From Taibaiella koreensis (GTDB lineage: Bacteria; Bacteroidota; Bacteroidia; Chitinophagales; Chitinophagaceae): 64,000 nucleotides of DNA. Position numbers and translations under genes: made by a program. Shown piece after piece: positions 1 to 9,393 of the stretch. The DNA is taken from positions 124,001-188,000 of the forward strand of contig NZ_QVNU01000002.1 of the NCBI RefSeq assembly GCF_003545715.1, read 5' to 3'. Each line of letters opens with the position of its first letter. Position 1 is the first letter of the stretch. A model generated the notes under the pieces. It was not told the origin of the DNA. It worked only from the letters and a program-made list of their open reading frames with translations, and did not search any database.

Positions 1-1212
1 GGTCAGGTAATTGGTGGTATAAGTATTTCCGGTACCCAGGATGGCGCCGCCCGTGGCATTCTGGTACCAGCGTATAGTGGGGCTTCCTGCCGGAGGTGTT
101 ACGGCAAGCGCCACCACGCCGGGACCACAGCGGCTGCCGTTAATGGCAGTTGAAGAACCCGGATTGGTTACGTTGACCTGGATGCTGTTAGAAGTCCACA
201 CAGGTGTGGCGCCGCCGTTACAGAACACGCGGCAACGGAAATAACGGGTGCTGGTTACGCCCGTGGCCGTATAAGGCGGAGCAGTGAGCGAGGCACTGCT
301 GGCGCCCCAGTTGCTGGTGCCATTGGCCGAGGTATCCCATTGGTAAGTAAGACCGCTGACGATAGGCAACGTGCCAGCAGGCAGATCCAGGCTCACAACG
401 CCGCTGGATATGCATACGGGGTTAGGGCTGGCAGTGGGCGTTACGGCTACTGGCCAGGTGGTTATGGTGGTACAGGGTGGCGGCGGGGTAAACCGGTAGA
501 TCTGTCCCGTAGCCGGCCTGGTTTGGATATCCGTGGTAAATATAGTGGCGGAAGCAGTAGGCGTGGCGCCCGCGTTGTTCAGGGACAGGTAAGTAGGCGT
601 AGCTGCACCGTCGCCAATACCGATGGTACAGCCGCCGGTGCCTCCGGGTGTGCCGGCGCTGGCTTCCTGGCGGTACACGTATTCGATCACATTAGTGGTC
701 TCATATAGCTTTACCTGATACGAAATATTAACGGCCCCGTTCCAGTACCATTTCCAGTTTTTCCACTGAAAGGTAAAGACCCTGTTGGGCGAAGCGCCGG
801 ACACCAGATAGCTGGCATTACCCGCATTACCGTTCAGATCGTCCCAAAGGGGCATCAGTAAGGGCTTCAGGGTGGCCATATTGGCGGTGGAATTTTCCCG
901 CATGGCTACGGGATCGGTGGTCCCGCCGCCAAAAGTGATCCAGCCATTGGAATTGGTCCGGAAGCTGGTATAGACATTACCGCAATAAGTAAAGTTAAAC
1001 CCGATATTGATCACCGCACTTTGCACATCATCATCCTGGATGGCAGTTACGGCGGTACCGCCGGTGATCTCGGTAAAGGTCCCTGCCTGTGCCGAAAAAA
1101 TATAGGAGCTTGCCGGGATCTGGGCATGTAAGGGTAAATGTATGCCCAAAAGAAGAGAGAGGATAAGCGGAACCATCGACTGGCGCCACCTTACTGTAAA
1201 CATTTTTTTCAT
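1..1212 (-). CDS. Secreted Ig-like domain protein, 3' part outside window
   Basis: An open frame of 404 codons starts at ATG 1212 and runs off the left edge without a stop. It begins MKKMF and has a signal peptide ending near LPLHAQ, so it is exported. Residues about 25-220 form a nidogen-like beta domain (a 'GWITFGGG' segment, then 'LMPLWDDLNG' and 'IEYVYRQ'). A Pro-rich linker and at least two Ig-like repeats of the kind found in Bacteroidota surface proteins follow ('GLTYQWDTSANG', 'SPTIRWYQN'). Its build resembles the neighbouring 1533-aa protein, so it is probably also a type IX secretion cargo, but the C-terminal sorting domain that would show this is not visible. Role unknown, perhaps adhesion or cell-surface function (inference). 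Confidence 0.85.
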   Translation of the reverse strand, partial: MKKMFTVRWRQSMVPLILSLLLGIHLPLHAQIPASSYIFSAQAGTFTEITGGTAVTAIQDDDVQSAVINIGFNFTYCGNVYTSFRTNSNGWITFGGGTTDPVAMRENSTANMATLKPLLMPLWDDLNGNAGNASYLVSGASPNRVFTFQWKNWKWYWNGAVNISYQVKLYETTNVIEYVYRQEASAGTPGGTGGCTIGIGDGAATPTYLSLNNAGATPTASATIFTTDIQTRPATGQIYRFTPPPPCTTITTWPVAVTPTASPNPVCISSGVVSLDLPAGTLPIVSGLTYQWDTSANGTSNWGASSASLTAPPYTATGVTSTRYFRCRVFCNGGATPVWTSNSIQVNVTNPGSSTAINGSRCGPGVVALAVTPPAGSPTIRWYQNATGGAILGTGNTYTTNYLT

Positions 1213-1373
1213 AGTAAAGGGTACACTTTAGGTCAATAAGAAGCAATCAAAAGCGGAGAACCGGGTAAGCATAGCTATCCCCGGCCGGTCAACCTCCACC
1301 TGTAAAAAAAGACAGGCTTTTATCTCATATCGTTGGTTAAGCGCTTGTTAATTTTAACTAAACTTTAAAAATA

Positions 1374-1405
1374 AAAAGTGTGCTCCTGTTCAGGAACACA
1401 CTTTT
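1374..1405 (-). terminator. Intrinsic terminator of the 1533-aa surface protein
   Basis: The arms AAAAGTGTG-C-TCCTG and CAGGA-A-CACACTTTT pair with one mismatch around a TT loop, 25 bp downstream of the stop at 1430. Read leftward, the stem ends in T residues. Confidence 0.75.
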
Positions 1406-1429
1406 AAGAACATAAAAAAATAATTTATG

Positions 1430-4400
1430 CTAGCGTAGAATTTCTATTTTTCTGACGATCACACCCTTATCGGTCCTGATCTGTACCTGGTATATTCCCG
1501 GTGCAAAGGCCGACAGGTCAATATCGTGCGCCGTCCTGCTTTGCGCCCTGGTTTCATAAAGGGTTTGTCCCAGCATAGAGCTTACATTAACCTGCTCCAT
1601 TACCAGGTTGCTCTGGTTGCGGATATGGATGGTATGTTGCGCCGGGTTGGGATACAACGACACCATATCCTGGCCGATCGCTATTTTCCCGATGCCGACG
1701 GTATTGGCCGACTGGGTATCTACGATCGAACCGCAGCTGCTGAATAGCTCAAGGGTAACCAGGTAAACGCCCTGGCCGGCGTAGGTATGCGTAGGCTCCG
1801 GATCGGTCGATTCCGGCATACCATCCCCAAAGTTCCAGCGATAAGCCACCACGTTTACCGGTTCTATAGCAGAAAAGGTATAGGTGAGCAGGCCGTCGTT
1901 ATGCGCGCTGATACCCTCATAGGAGGGGAGCAGCCCGCTCATGCTCACCGTAATTGTATCCCTTACAGAACAGCCATCGCCATTGGTTACGATCACCGCG
2001 TAGGTTCCCGCTTCTTCTACCAGCAATTGCTGGTCATCGGCGCCCGTGTTCCAAAAGTAATCGGCGCCCGTGTTGCCCGCATCCAGCATTAAGGTCGCCT
2101 CTTCGCAAATGGTAGTATCATTGCCCAACTCGACTACAGGCGAGTGCAGCAAAGTAATATTGACGGTATCCGACTGGCTGCAGCCGAAGCTATTGGTAGC
2201 GGTTACATGGTAGGTTCCCGATTCGTCGATCTCACGCGTTTGCGCTGTAGAGGCATCGTCCCACAGGTAGCTGCTGCCGGGATTGCCGGCATCCAGGGTG
2301 GCTGTTTGCTCAGCATCGCCACAGATCGAGGCGTCGCTGCCCAGGTTCACATCCGGCACAGGGTAGATCATAGCCACCACTTCTTCCCGGCCGCTCTCGC
2401 AGGGAGAGCGCATTCCAAACTGGATATTGGGCCGCGCGGTGGACGTATAGCCTGTGCCCGGGCTGGAACAATTATTCGCAGTATTGGAATAAAGATAATG
2501 GACCGCCGTAAAGGGAAGACCGGAAGTATAGCGTATGGTATTGGTCCCGGTAGGCGGCGCCGTATTCTGATAACAGGTTTCGACAATAATATCGTCGATG
2601 CCATTCCAGGGGAAAGGCGTAGGCAGCACAAACTGGTTGACGGCAAGCGGCGTGATCACATAGCCGGTATTAGTATATACCGGCGTCATGGCCGTTTCCC
2701 AGGTGGTGGTCAGCCCGCTGAAAGTACCGGTCTTCAGCCTGATCGTGAAGTCGGTGAGGGGTGTAGTGGTCGCTGCGGCGAGCACGTCGAAGCCGATCGA
2801 CGTGATAAGGCCGGCGTTGAAGCCCAGCGCCTGCAGCTCCGATGCCTTGACGAGATATTGCACCTTCTGCGATTGGTAAGAAGCATAAAAGGGAGAATAA
2901 GTGGTCGAGGTAGTTGTGGTGCCCGACCCTACGAAGCTTGGCTGGGGTTGCGCCGAGCCGATGTCGGCGGCAACATAATAGCTGGTATTGGTGCTGAGAA
3001 AGGGTGTATGAAAGGGACTACCCGTCGCTACCGGCACCGTAGCCACAGGACTGTTATACCACTTGACATTGGCATTGGCCGATGCTGTAGCATACAGGGC
3101 TACAGAACCCGGACCGCAATTGCCGGTATCCGGCGCAGCGATCACCTGCGGATTTGCGACCGATATTTTCAGGGAATCGGTGTAGCAATAGTCGACGCCA
3201 CCGCCGATTCTTACCCGGTACCAGACATCCGAGCTAAGGCCCGCACCTACATAACGGGCGGTATCGGTATTGGCGATATCGCTCCAGCTGGTACCATTCG
3301 AAGCGCTTTGCCATATCAACTGGCCCGGCTGGTAACCCGAACCGGGCGCAAGCGACATATAGGCATTGCCACCCATACAGATCGTATCCAGGTTGGAAGC
3401 AAGACTAAAAGCGGCAGGTTGCAAGCTTGCCGCCAGGGTATCGTTGCCGTTCTCAGTATCTCCTGCGCCATTGGGCAAATAGGTCCATGCCTTTACTGTA
3501 GCAGGAACACCCGCCGGGAAGCCGGCAATACCCAGGGTAACTGTATCGATGCTGGGGCCTGCCGGATTGGTCAGCGGTACCAGCAAGGTGTTGTGGGTGA
3601 CCGGGGGCTGGGCTACTCCGTTTACTTCCCAATATACCTGTACGGTATTAATATTATTGGAACCGCCATTGGTGATGGCCACTTTTACCTCCTGCTGGCC
3701 GGCACAAAAGCTACCGGAAGGCGTCACGAGGGCTATGGTACCGGCATTGTTGATACCGGTCACGGGTATCTCAAAGGCGCCTACCATGGGCGCCGGCGGG
3801 CGCGGCTGATGCAAGATGTCCTCGGGTACTACTGCCGTCAGGTTTTCACCCGATGCAAATAACGCATAATTACCCGGCGTAAGATCGCCGGCCGCAGGAT
3901 TGGCAAACTGCGGATCGGCCGACGGCGATCCCGTTTCCAGAGCAGGATAAGCGGCCTGGAATGCAGCCCGGGTAAGATAAGCCGTGGTGTAATAGCCGTA
4001 ATTCTGCACCCCGGCCTGGCTCGAGTTCACATAAATATTGTTACGCTGTGCATCGGTGATACTGGGCGCCGTGCTGTAATAAAAGCCGTACTTGATCCCA
4101 CCGGAACCGGCCGTAATATTCACCAGGTTATTCTTGATCAGCACATCGGTATTGGTACCGGTTGCATACATCCCATAATTGGCCGAAGTCCCGGTTAATA
4201 CCTTATCTATGCTGACCGTATTGTGGTATACCTTGGTATAAGTGGCCGAGCTTAGGTAGATACCATAGATAATGCCGCTGGCATTGAGGTTGTACACCGC
4301 ATTGTTATAAACCAGATTGTTGTTGCCGGCCGTAGCATCACCCAGCAGGTATAGCGCATAAGTGCTGCCGGTGCCGGCACTGCCTGCAGCTGCGGGGTCG

Positions 4401-6031
4401 TGCACACGATTTCCGGCGATAATGGTGCCGGGCGCCGTACCGGTAGTATAAATGCCGTAAAAGGTAGTCGTGCTCGTTTTCGTGGCCCGGTTGAAGTCAT
4501 TACCGATGATACGCGTTCCGGTAGCGCCGTTCAGGTAAACACCGTAATAGTAGAAGTTCTCGATCCGGTTCCCCTCAAACGTATTGCTGTCTGAAGCACC
4601 TGCCACAGGCAGCGCATAATAAGGTCCACCGGCGCCGGTGGGCCCTTTCAGGTAGTTGTATCCTATGTAGCAATGGGAGCCGTTGTTGCCGGTGCTGGTG
4701 GCCGATGTATTGGAGGTGGAAAAGCAGATACCGCTCGAATTGGCCGACGCAGTGGTTGTTAAGCCGCTCAGATCGAAAACACAGCGGGTGATGCTGTCCC
4801 AGGCTGCACCCTGCGTAATGAGTGCCGCCCAGCCATAATCGGCGGCCAGGGTCTTAAAGTTAATGCTGTCGATGGTAACGTAACGGCTGCCCGACAAAGT
4901 AAGCATCTGGCGGTTGGCCGAAGTATTGGCAAACTGCACCGTGGCGCCATTGCCATTGAAACGGACAGTGTTTACGGTGCTGGCGCCACCGATGGTACCT
5001 ATTGATATGGTTTCCCCATAAGGTGTTGCCGGATTGACATTAAAGACCACCGGGCCCGCAATGCCGCAACTTAGTGCGGCAATGGCATCGGCAAAAGAGT
5101 TAAAGTTGGCGCCTGCGGTGGGCAAAGCATTATTAATCGTATAAGTACCACCTGCAAATGCCGGATTCACCACCACCTGCACCGGTGCGCTGTACACAGG
5201 AACATTGGTCCCGCAAACGACTTTGGCCCGGTACCAGGCCGTAGCCGTAACCGTGGTGGTCAGGTTGGAAGAAGTGCCGGCAGGCGCTACGCTGGTCGGC
5301 ACAAAAGGCGTATTGGTAGGTGAACGTTCCCATTCGTACGTTTGTCCCGAGCCGGTAGAGTTGCCGCTAAGCGATAGCTGGATGCCGGCTCCGGTGCAAA
5401 GGCTGCCGGAAGGCGCTACCAAGGCAGTACCTGGCGTGGGCGGGTTGACGCAAGGCGGTGCGGGCGTTATTTCCAGCCCCAGGTCGCTCCAGGAGCTGGA
5501 TAGGGTTCCTGTAGCAGCTATGTTGGATACAGTGGTGTACAGTCTTTTGTTGGTGCTTGTAGTATAATTGCCGGTCAGTCCACCCGTTTTGGACGAGTAA
5601 GAGATCTCTACCACCAGGCTTTGTGTATTGTCGTACGGAAAAGGGGTGGGCAGCACGATCTCGTACCAGCCGCCGGAAGTGGCGCTCCCGGTTACGGTAA
5701 ATGAAGGCGCCGACAAGGCAGAAACGGCGCCGGTAAGGAAAGTAGAATTGGGAAAAACAGTGAGGTTATTCTGAAGAAAAGCGACGTTGAAATTGGAAAA
5801 GGTACCGGTGGGCGCTGCAGTGGCATTTCTCAGGTATATTTTGGAAATCAGCCCCGGTGGCGGGAGGGTATTAAAATCGCCGGGCAGGTAGAGCTGCTGC
5901 GATCGCATTGCCGTGCTGTTCATAGGGATGGTGCTGGTGGTGGTCCCGGTTCCCTTGTAGTAAGGTGGTGTTTGTGCAAAAGAAAAAAGCGTGCACGTGA
6001 CCAGAAGAGAAAGGAGTAGCCATTTTTTCAT
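1430..6031 (-). CDS. Large T9SS-secreted beta-helix/Ig/PKD surface protein
   Basis: 1533 residues from ATG 6031. A longer frame from 6103 adds 24 residues with no signal peptide, so MKKWLLLSLLV is the better start (cleavage near FSFAQ). In order: a beta-sandwich domain (about 25-190), an Ig-like domain, a right-handed beta-helix region (about 310-720) with repeated 'NxxxYGIY' rungs, CARDB/Ig-like domains with paired Cys, two short 'LGND..IC' gliding-type repeats, a PKD domain ('WNFGDG') and a C-terminal type A sorting domain ('SLYPNPA' through 'IVRKIEIL'). The tail indicates export by the type IX system and anchoring or release at the surface. The beta-helix suggests polysaccharide contact, but I see no catalytic signature. 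Confidence 0.9.
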   Translation of the reverse strand: MKKWLLLSLLVTCTLFSFAQTPPYYKGTGTTTSTIPMNSTAMRSQQLYLPGDFNTLPPPGLISKIYLRNATAAPTGTFSNFNVAFLQNNLTVFPNSTFLTGAVSALSAPSFTVTGSATSGGWYEIVLPTPFPYDNTQSLVVEISYSSKTGGLTGNYTTSTNKRLYTTVSNIAATGTLSSSWSDLGLEITPAPPCVNPPTPGTALVAPSGSLCTGAGIQLSLSGNSTGSGQTYEWERSPTNTPFVPTSVAPAGTSSNLTTTVTATAWYRAKVVCGTNVPVYSAPVQVVVNPAFAGGTYTINNALPTAGANFNSFADAIAALSCGIAGPVVFNVNPATPYGETISIGTIGGASTVNTVRFNGNGATVQFANTSANRQMLTLSGSRYVTIDSINFKTLAADYGWAALITQGAAWDSITRCVFDLSGLTTTASANSSGICFSTSNTSATSTGNNGSHCYIGYNYLKGPTGAGGPYYALPVAGASDSNTFEGNRIENFYYYGVYLNGATGTRIIGNDFNRATKTSTTTFYGIYTTGTAPGTIIAGNRVHDPAAAGSAGTGSTYALYLLGDATAGNNNLVYNNAVYNLNASGIIYGIYLSSATYTKVYHNTVSIDKVLTGTSANYGMYATGTNTDVLIKNNLVNITAGSGGIKYGFYYSTAPSITDAQRNNIYVNSSQAGVQNYGYYTTAYLTRAAFQAAYPALETGSPSADPQFANPAAGDLTPGNYALFASGENLTAVVPEDILHQPRPPAPMVGAFEIPVTGINNAGTIALVTPSGSFCAGQQEVKVAITNGGSNNINTVQVYWEVNGVAQPPVTHNTLLVPLTNPAGPSIDTVTLGIAGFPAGVPATVKAWTYLPNGAGDTENGNDTLAASLQPAAFSLASNLDTICMGGNAYMSLAPGSGYQPGQLIWQSASNGTSWSDIANTDTARYVGAGLSSDVWYRVRIGGGVDYCYTDSLKISVANPQVIAAPDTGNCGPGSVALYATASANANVKWYNSPVATVPVATGSPFHTPFLSTNTSYYVAADIGSAQPQPSFVGSGTTTTSTTYSPFYASYQSQKVQYLVKASELQALGFNAGLITSIGFDVLAAATTTPLTDFTIRLKTGTFSGLTTTWETAMTPVYTNTGYVITPLAVNQFVLPTPFPWNGIDDIIVETCYQNTAPPTGTNTIRYTSGLPFTAVHYLYSNTANNCSSPGTGYTSTARPNIQFGMRSPCESGREEVVAMIYPVPDVNLGSDASICGDAEQTATLDAGNPGSSYLWDDASTAQTREIDESGTYHVTATNSFGCSQSDTVNITLLHSPVVELGNDTTICEEATLMLDAGNTGADYFWNTGADDQQLLVEEAGTYAVIVTNGDGCSVRDTITVSMSGLLPSYEGISAHNDGLLTYTFSAIEPVNVVAYRWNFGDGMPESTDPEPTHTYAGQGVYLVTLELFSSCGSIVDTQSANTVGIGKIAIGQDMVSLYPNPAQHTIHIRNQSNLVMEQVNVSSMLGQTLYETRAQSRTAHDIDLSAFAPGIYQVQIRTDKGVIVRKIEILR

Positions 6032-6199
6032 AAGCTTGTTGGTTTTAGGCGGCCGGGGACCACGAAAGCGCCGGCCTGGTGAGCAGAAAAAAATGTCGCA
6101 CATCCCCCTAAGAGAGGGAGATATATTTGAAATTACATTAAAAAGTGTGGGGAAACGAATAGGGAAACAGCCTATCTATTAACGAGTACTTTACAATAC

Positions 6200-6511
6200 T
6201 CAATAGATTAAATCTTCATATACACTGCGTAATTCGCTAAGGGCGTGATTGTCGCCTGCTGCCGAGGCCTGTTCTATACCCAGCTGATAGATATGAATGG
6301 CGCCTTCAGTATCGCTGGCACGCTCCAGCAGCTTACCGAGATGGTAGTAGGTAGCGACGTATTGGGGTGCGCGCTGCAGGTTTTGCTCAAAGCAGGCTTT
6401 TGCTGCAGCTTCATCTCCCGCCTTGATATGTTCCAGGGCCAATGCATGCAGGAGGAAGCTATCCTCCGGGCTGTCCTTTAAAAATGCCTGCAGCTGTTCT
6501 ATCCTGCTCAT
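6200..6511 (-). CDS. Small tetratricopeptide-repeat protein
   Basis: 103 residues from ATG 6511 (MSRIEQLQAF). An upstream in-frame ATG at 6529 would add only six residues. It has two to three TPR-like helical pairs ('DSFLLHALALEHIKAGD', then 'YVATYYHLGKLLERAS'), which points to a cytosolic protein-protein interaction module. It lacks a signal peptide and membrane segments. It is divergent from the YfhO gene about 115 bp away. Partner unknown. Confidence 0.8.
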   Translation of the reverse strand: MSRIEQLQAFLKDSPEDSFLLHALALEHIKAGDEAAAKACFEQNLQRAPQYVATYYHLGKLLERASDTEGAIHIYQLGIEQASAAGDNHALSELRSVYEDLIY

Positions 6512-6591
6512 GCCGCCAAAAGTAAACAATTATCATTTTATCAAGGCCGCGGAATATACCGCAAGGCTTACCAAGCAATAGTTAAAAAAGC

Positions 6592-6599
6592 TATTTTTG
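6592..6599 (+). promoter_or_regulatory. Bacteroidota -7 element before the YfhO gene
   Basis: TATTTTTG matches TAnnTTTG and overlaps the candidate TTG start at 6597. That argues for the ATG at 6627 as the true start. No convincing -33 TTG is seen. Confidence 0.45.
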
Positions 6600-6626
6600 T
6601 CCGCATTAAACTATCAACAGCGCTTT

Positions 6627-9167
6627 ATGCTACAACAGGAAGGTTTTAAGAAGTATTTGCCGCACTTATGGGCTATTGGTATTTTTCTGGTGATCAGCTG
6701 TATCTTTTGCTACCCTGCCTTACAGGGAAAGATCCTGGACCAGCACGATACCAAATCCTGGATGTGGAGCTCTAAGGAATCCCGCGATATCTATGAAAAG
6801 ACAGGCCACTGGCCCCAGTGGACCAATAGTACTTTCAGCGGTATGTTCCAGGCGGGCCATTCGCCGTTAAACCTGTATGGTAAAGTGCTTGAAGTTATTT
6901 TTGCCTGCGTGGAAAAAACCCCGGTTTCCTTCTTTATGCTGGCAATGCTCTGCTTCTACCTGCTGGCAAGTGTCTTGGGCATCAACCGATGGCTTGCCAT
7001 TATAGGTGCAGTCGCCTTTGCGTTCAGCAGCTACAATCCCACCGCCATCGCCGCAGGACATAATACCAAAATAATCGACCTGGCTCTTTTGCCAGGCATC
7101 GTAGCAGGTGTGATCCTGGCTTACAGGGGAAAATACTGGCAGGGTGCGGCTATTACCGGCATCTTCCTCTTCCTGTACATCATGGCCAATCACTTGCAGA
7201 TCATTTATTATTCTATTTTTCTCGTATTGGCGCTATCGGCCGCAGCGCTCGCCGGTGCTTTGCGCAGAAAAGAAACCGGCAGCTGGATCAAAGCATCCCT
7301 GGTGTTGGCGCTGGCTGCGGGAGCAGCCTGCCTGGCCAACGCCTCAACCTTGCTGCAAACGGAAGAATACAGTCATTATTCCATTCGTGGCGGCACAAGT
7401 GAGCTGAGCGGCGGAAAAGACGCAGCTGGCCAGCAGAAATCCACCGGCCTGGACAAAGATTATGCTTTTTCCTGGAGCAACGGACGCGCAGAGGTATTGA
7501 GTATATTGGTTCCCGGCATTTACGGTGGCTCCAGCAATGAAAATATCGGCGAAGATTCTCACTTCGGCAAAAAACTATCCGACCTGGGTGCAGCCCCCGA
7601 CGCTATCGAGACGATGACCCGGCATGCCAATCTTTATTGGGGGCCACAGCCGATGCTTGCCGGCTCTGCCTACTTTGGTGCTGTTGTTTGCTTCCTGTTT
7701 GTACTGTCACTGTTTGTCATCCGCAGCCAGTACAAATGGTGGCTGGTAGGTGCAGCCCTCTTCTTCATGCTGCTTTCCATGGGAAAAAACTTCGCAACGC
7801 TGAATTATTTCCTTTTTGATCATTTCCCGTTGTTCAATAAATTCCGTTCGCCTAATATGGCCATCAGCCTCAGCTCGCTGATCTTTCCGTTGATGGCTGT
7901 GTGGGCGCTCCGCGACATTTTTGCAGGCCAGATCAGTAAAGAAGAGGTATTAAAAAAGCTGAAGCTATCCCTGCTGATAACAGGGGGATTGTGTCTTGTG
8001 ATACTGATCGCCTCGCAAACCATGATGGATTACAAGGGAGAGCGCGACGACCAGATGGCGCAACAATATGGTGGAGAAGCCGGCAAAGAGCTGGTTAAAG
8101 CATTGCGGGAAGACCGTTCGGCTGAGACTACCGGCGATGCCTTCCGTAGCCTTATCTTCGTATTGCTGGCAGGCGGCGTGCTTTGGGCCTATAGCAAAGA
8201 CAAAGCCGGGCGCAATACCACTATCGCCATTCTGGGTGTGCTTATTGTTATTGATCTGCTGCCCGTGGGCTACCGCTGGATGGACACCGACAACTACACC
8301 GACCCCGAGGAATACCAGGCTCAGAATTTTGCCCCAAGCCCGGCAGACGCACAGATACTGCAAGACAAAGATCCCTACTACCGCGTATTCGACATCTCCG
8401 GTGGCGACCCTTTCTCGGATGCCAAACCTTCTTACTTTCACAAATCCGTAGGCGGTTACTCCGCTTTGAAGATGCGTATCTATCAGGACCTGATCGAGCA
8501 CCAACTCGGCAAACTGAACCATGCGGTACTCAATATGCTCAATACCAAATACCTGATCGTACCGGCACAGGCCCAAAACCAGCCTCCGGGTGTTATTCCC
8601 AATCCCGGCGCCCTGGGCAATGCCTGGTTTGTATCCGACGTACAGTGGGTAAAAACGGCAGATGAGGAGATGAATGCGCTCGATGCGCCGCCAATCAATA
8701 ATCCCGGCGATACAGCAGCCGGATCATTTAACCCCGGTCAAACCGCCGTGCTGCGGGAAACGCACAAGGATGTGCTGGGCAGCTACGCCTTCGGCAGGGA
8801 TTCGGCAGCCTATATCAGGCTCCAGCCCGATGGTTATGCTCCCGATCATCTGAAATTTGAATCGAACAACAACAAAGACGGCCTGGCCATCTTCTCAGAT
8901 ATTTATTATCCCCTGGGCTGGAAAGCAACGGTCGATGGTAAAGAAACACCGATCGTACAGGCCGACTATGTGCTTAGAGCCATTAAAGTGCCCGCGGGTA
9001 AACATGCGATCGAGTTTAGCCTTGAAGCTACTCCGGCAACAAAATCCGGCAACCGTCTTGCGCTTGCCGGCACCATACTATTAACCCTGCTGTTCGGCGC
9101 CGGCATCTATTTTGGCCTCGTGCGAAAAACAGCACAGCCGGCAGCGGCCCCGGGCAATAAAGCCTGA
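6627..9167 (+). CDS. YfhO family polytopic membrane protein
   Basis: 846 residues from ATG 6627; a TTG at 6597 would add ten. About a dozen hydrophobic segments lie in the first two thirds and one more at the extreme C-terminus, with a soluble extracytoplasmic region between. The conserved YfhO features are present: 'GKILDQHDTK' after the first helix, 'FSSYNPTAIAAGHNTK', and a late 'YYPLGWKATVDGKETPI' segment. Family members resemble GT-C glycosyltransferases acting on lipid-linked donors in the envelope, but the acceptor here is unknown. It is monocistronic, followed by a strong hairpin at 9192. Confidence 0.9.
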   Translation: MLQQEGFKKYLPHLWAIGIFLVISCIFCYPALQGKILDQHDTKSWMWSSKESRDIYEKTGHWPQWTNSTFSGMFQAGHSPLNLYGKVLEVIFACVEKTPVSFFMLAMLCFYLLASVLGINRWLAIIGAVAFAFSSYNPTAIAAGHNTKIIDLALLPGIVAGVILAYRGKYWQGAAITGIFLFLYIMANHLQIIYYSIFLVLALSAAALAGALRRKETGSWIKASLVLALAAGAACLANASTLLQTEEYSHYSIRGGTSELSGGKDAAGQQKSTGLDKDYAFSWSNGRAEVLSILVPGIYGGSSNENIGEDSHFGKKLSDLGAAPDAIETMTRHANLYWGPQPMLAGSAYFGAVVCFLFVLSLFVIRSQYKWWLVGAALFFMLLSMGKNFATLNYFLFDHFPLFNKFRSPNMAISLSSLIFPLMAVWALRDIFAGQISKEEVLKKLKLSLLITGGLCLVILIASQTMMDYKGERDDQMAQQYGGEAGKELVKALREDRSAETTGDAFRSLIFVLLAGGVLWAYSKDKAGRNTTIAILGVLIVIDLLPVGYRWMDTDNYTDPEEYQAQNFAPSPADAQILQDKDPYYRVFDISGGDPFSDAKPSYFHKSVGGYSALKMRIYQDLIEHQLGKLNHAVLNMLNTKYLIVPAQAQNQPPGVIPNPGALGNAWFVSDVQWVKTADEEMNALDAPPINNPGDTAAGSFNPGQTAVLRETHKDVLGSYAFGRDSAAYIRLQPDGYAPDHLKFESNNNKDGLAIFSDIYYPLGWKATVDGKETPIVQADYVLRAIKVPAGKHAIEFSLEATPATKSGNRLALAGTILLTLLFGAGIYFGLVRKTAQPAAAPGNKA

Positions 9168-9191
9168 TCCTGTTATACACATTTTCATTGG

Positions 9192-9227
9192 TTCCCCGGG
9201 ATGTATTGCATTCCGGGGAATCTTTTT
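9192..9227 (+). terminator. Intrinsic terminator after the YfhO gene
   Basis: TTCCCCGG-G-ATG and CAT-T-CCGGGGAA form a stem with one G-T pair around a TATTG loop, followed by TCTTTTT. Confidence 0.8.
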
Positions 9228-9369
9228 AGCACCACCCTTCTCCCGCGAAACCCTTGTAGATAAAGGTTGAAGCCACCATGCTTAACCACCTGTTTACCTT
9301 ATAATTATTTCTTTGTTACCTATAGACAGATGTTGATAACTTGCCGGATCAGGAATAGGTTTATTCCCT

Positions 9370-9377
9370 TATATTTG
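9370..9377 (+). promoter_or_regulatory. -7 promoter element of the 474-aa TPR gene
   Basis: TATATTTG matches TAnnTTTG 16 bp before ATG 9394. No well-spaced -33 TTG is present. The rest of the gap 9228-9369 shows nothing recognisable. Confidence 0.5.
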
Positions 9378-9393
9378 TATAAACCGTACGCTT

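Noticed and set aside
2144-3862. 572-aa plus-strand frame
   Set aside because: It is antisense to the Ig/beta-helix surface protein. Its residues (Arg/Gly/Ile-rich) lack domain character and there is no promoter or ribosome site.
6597-6626. TTG start for the YfhO gene
   Set aside because: It overlaps a TAnnTTTG -7 element, so a transcript would begin after it; ATG 6627 is preferred.
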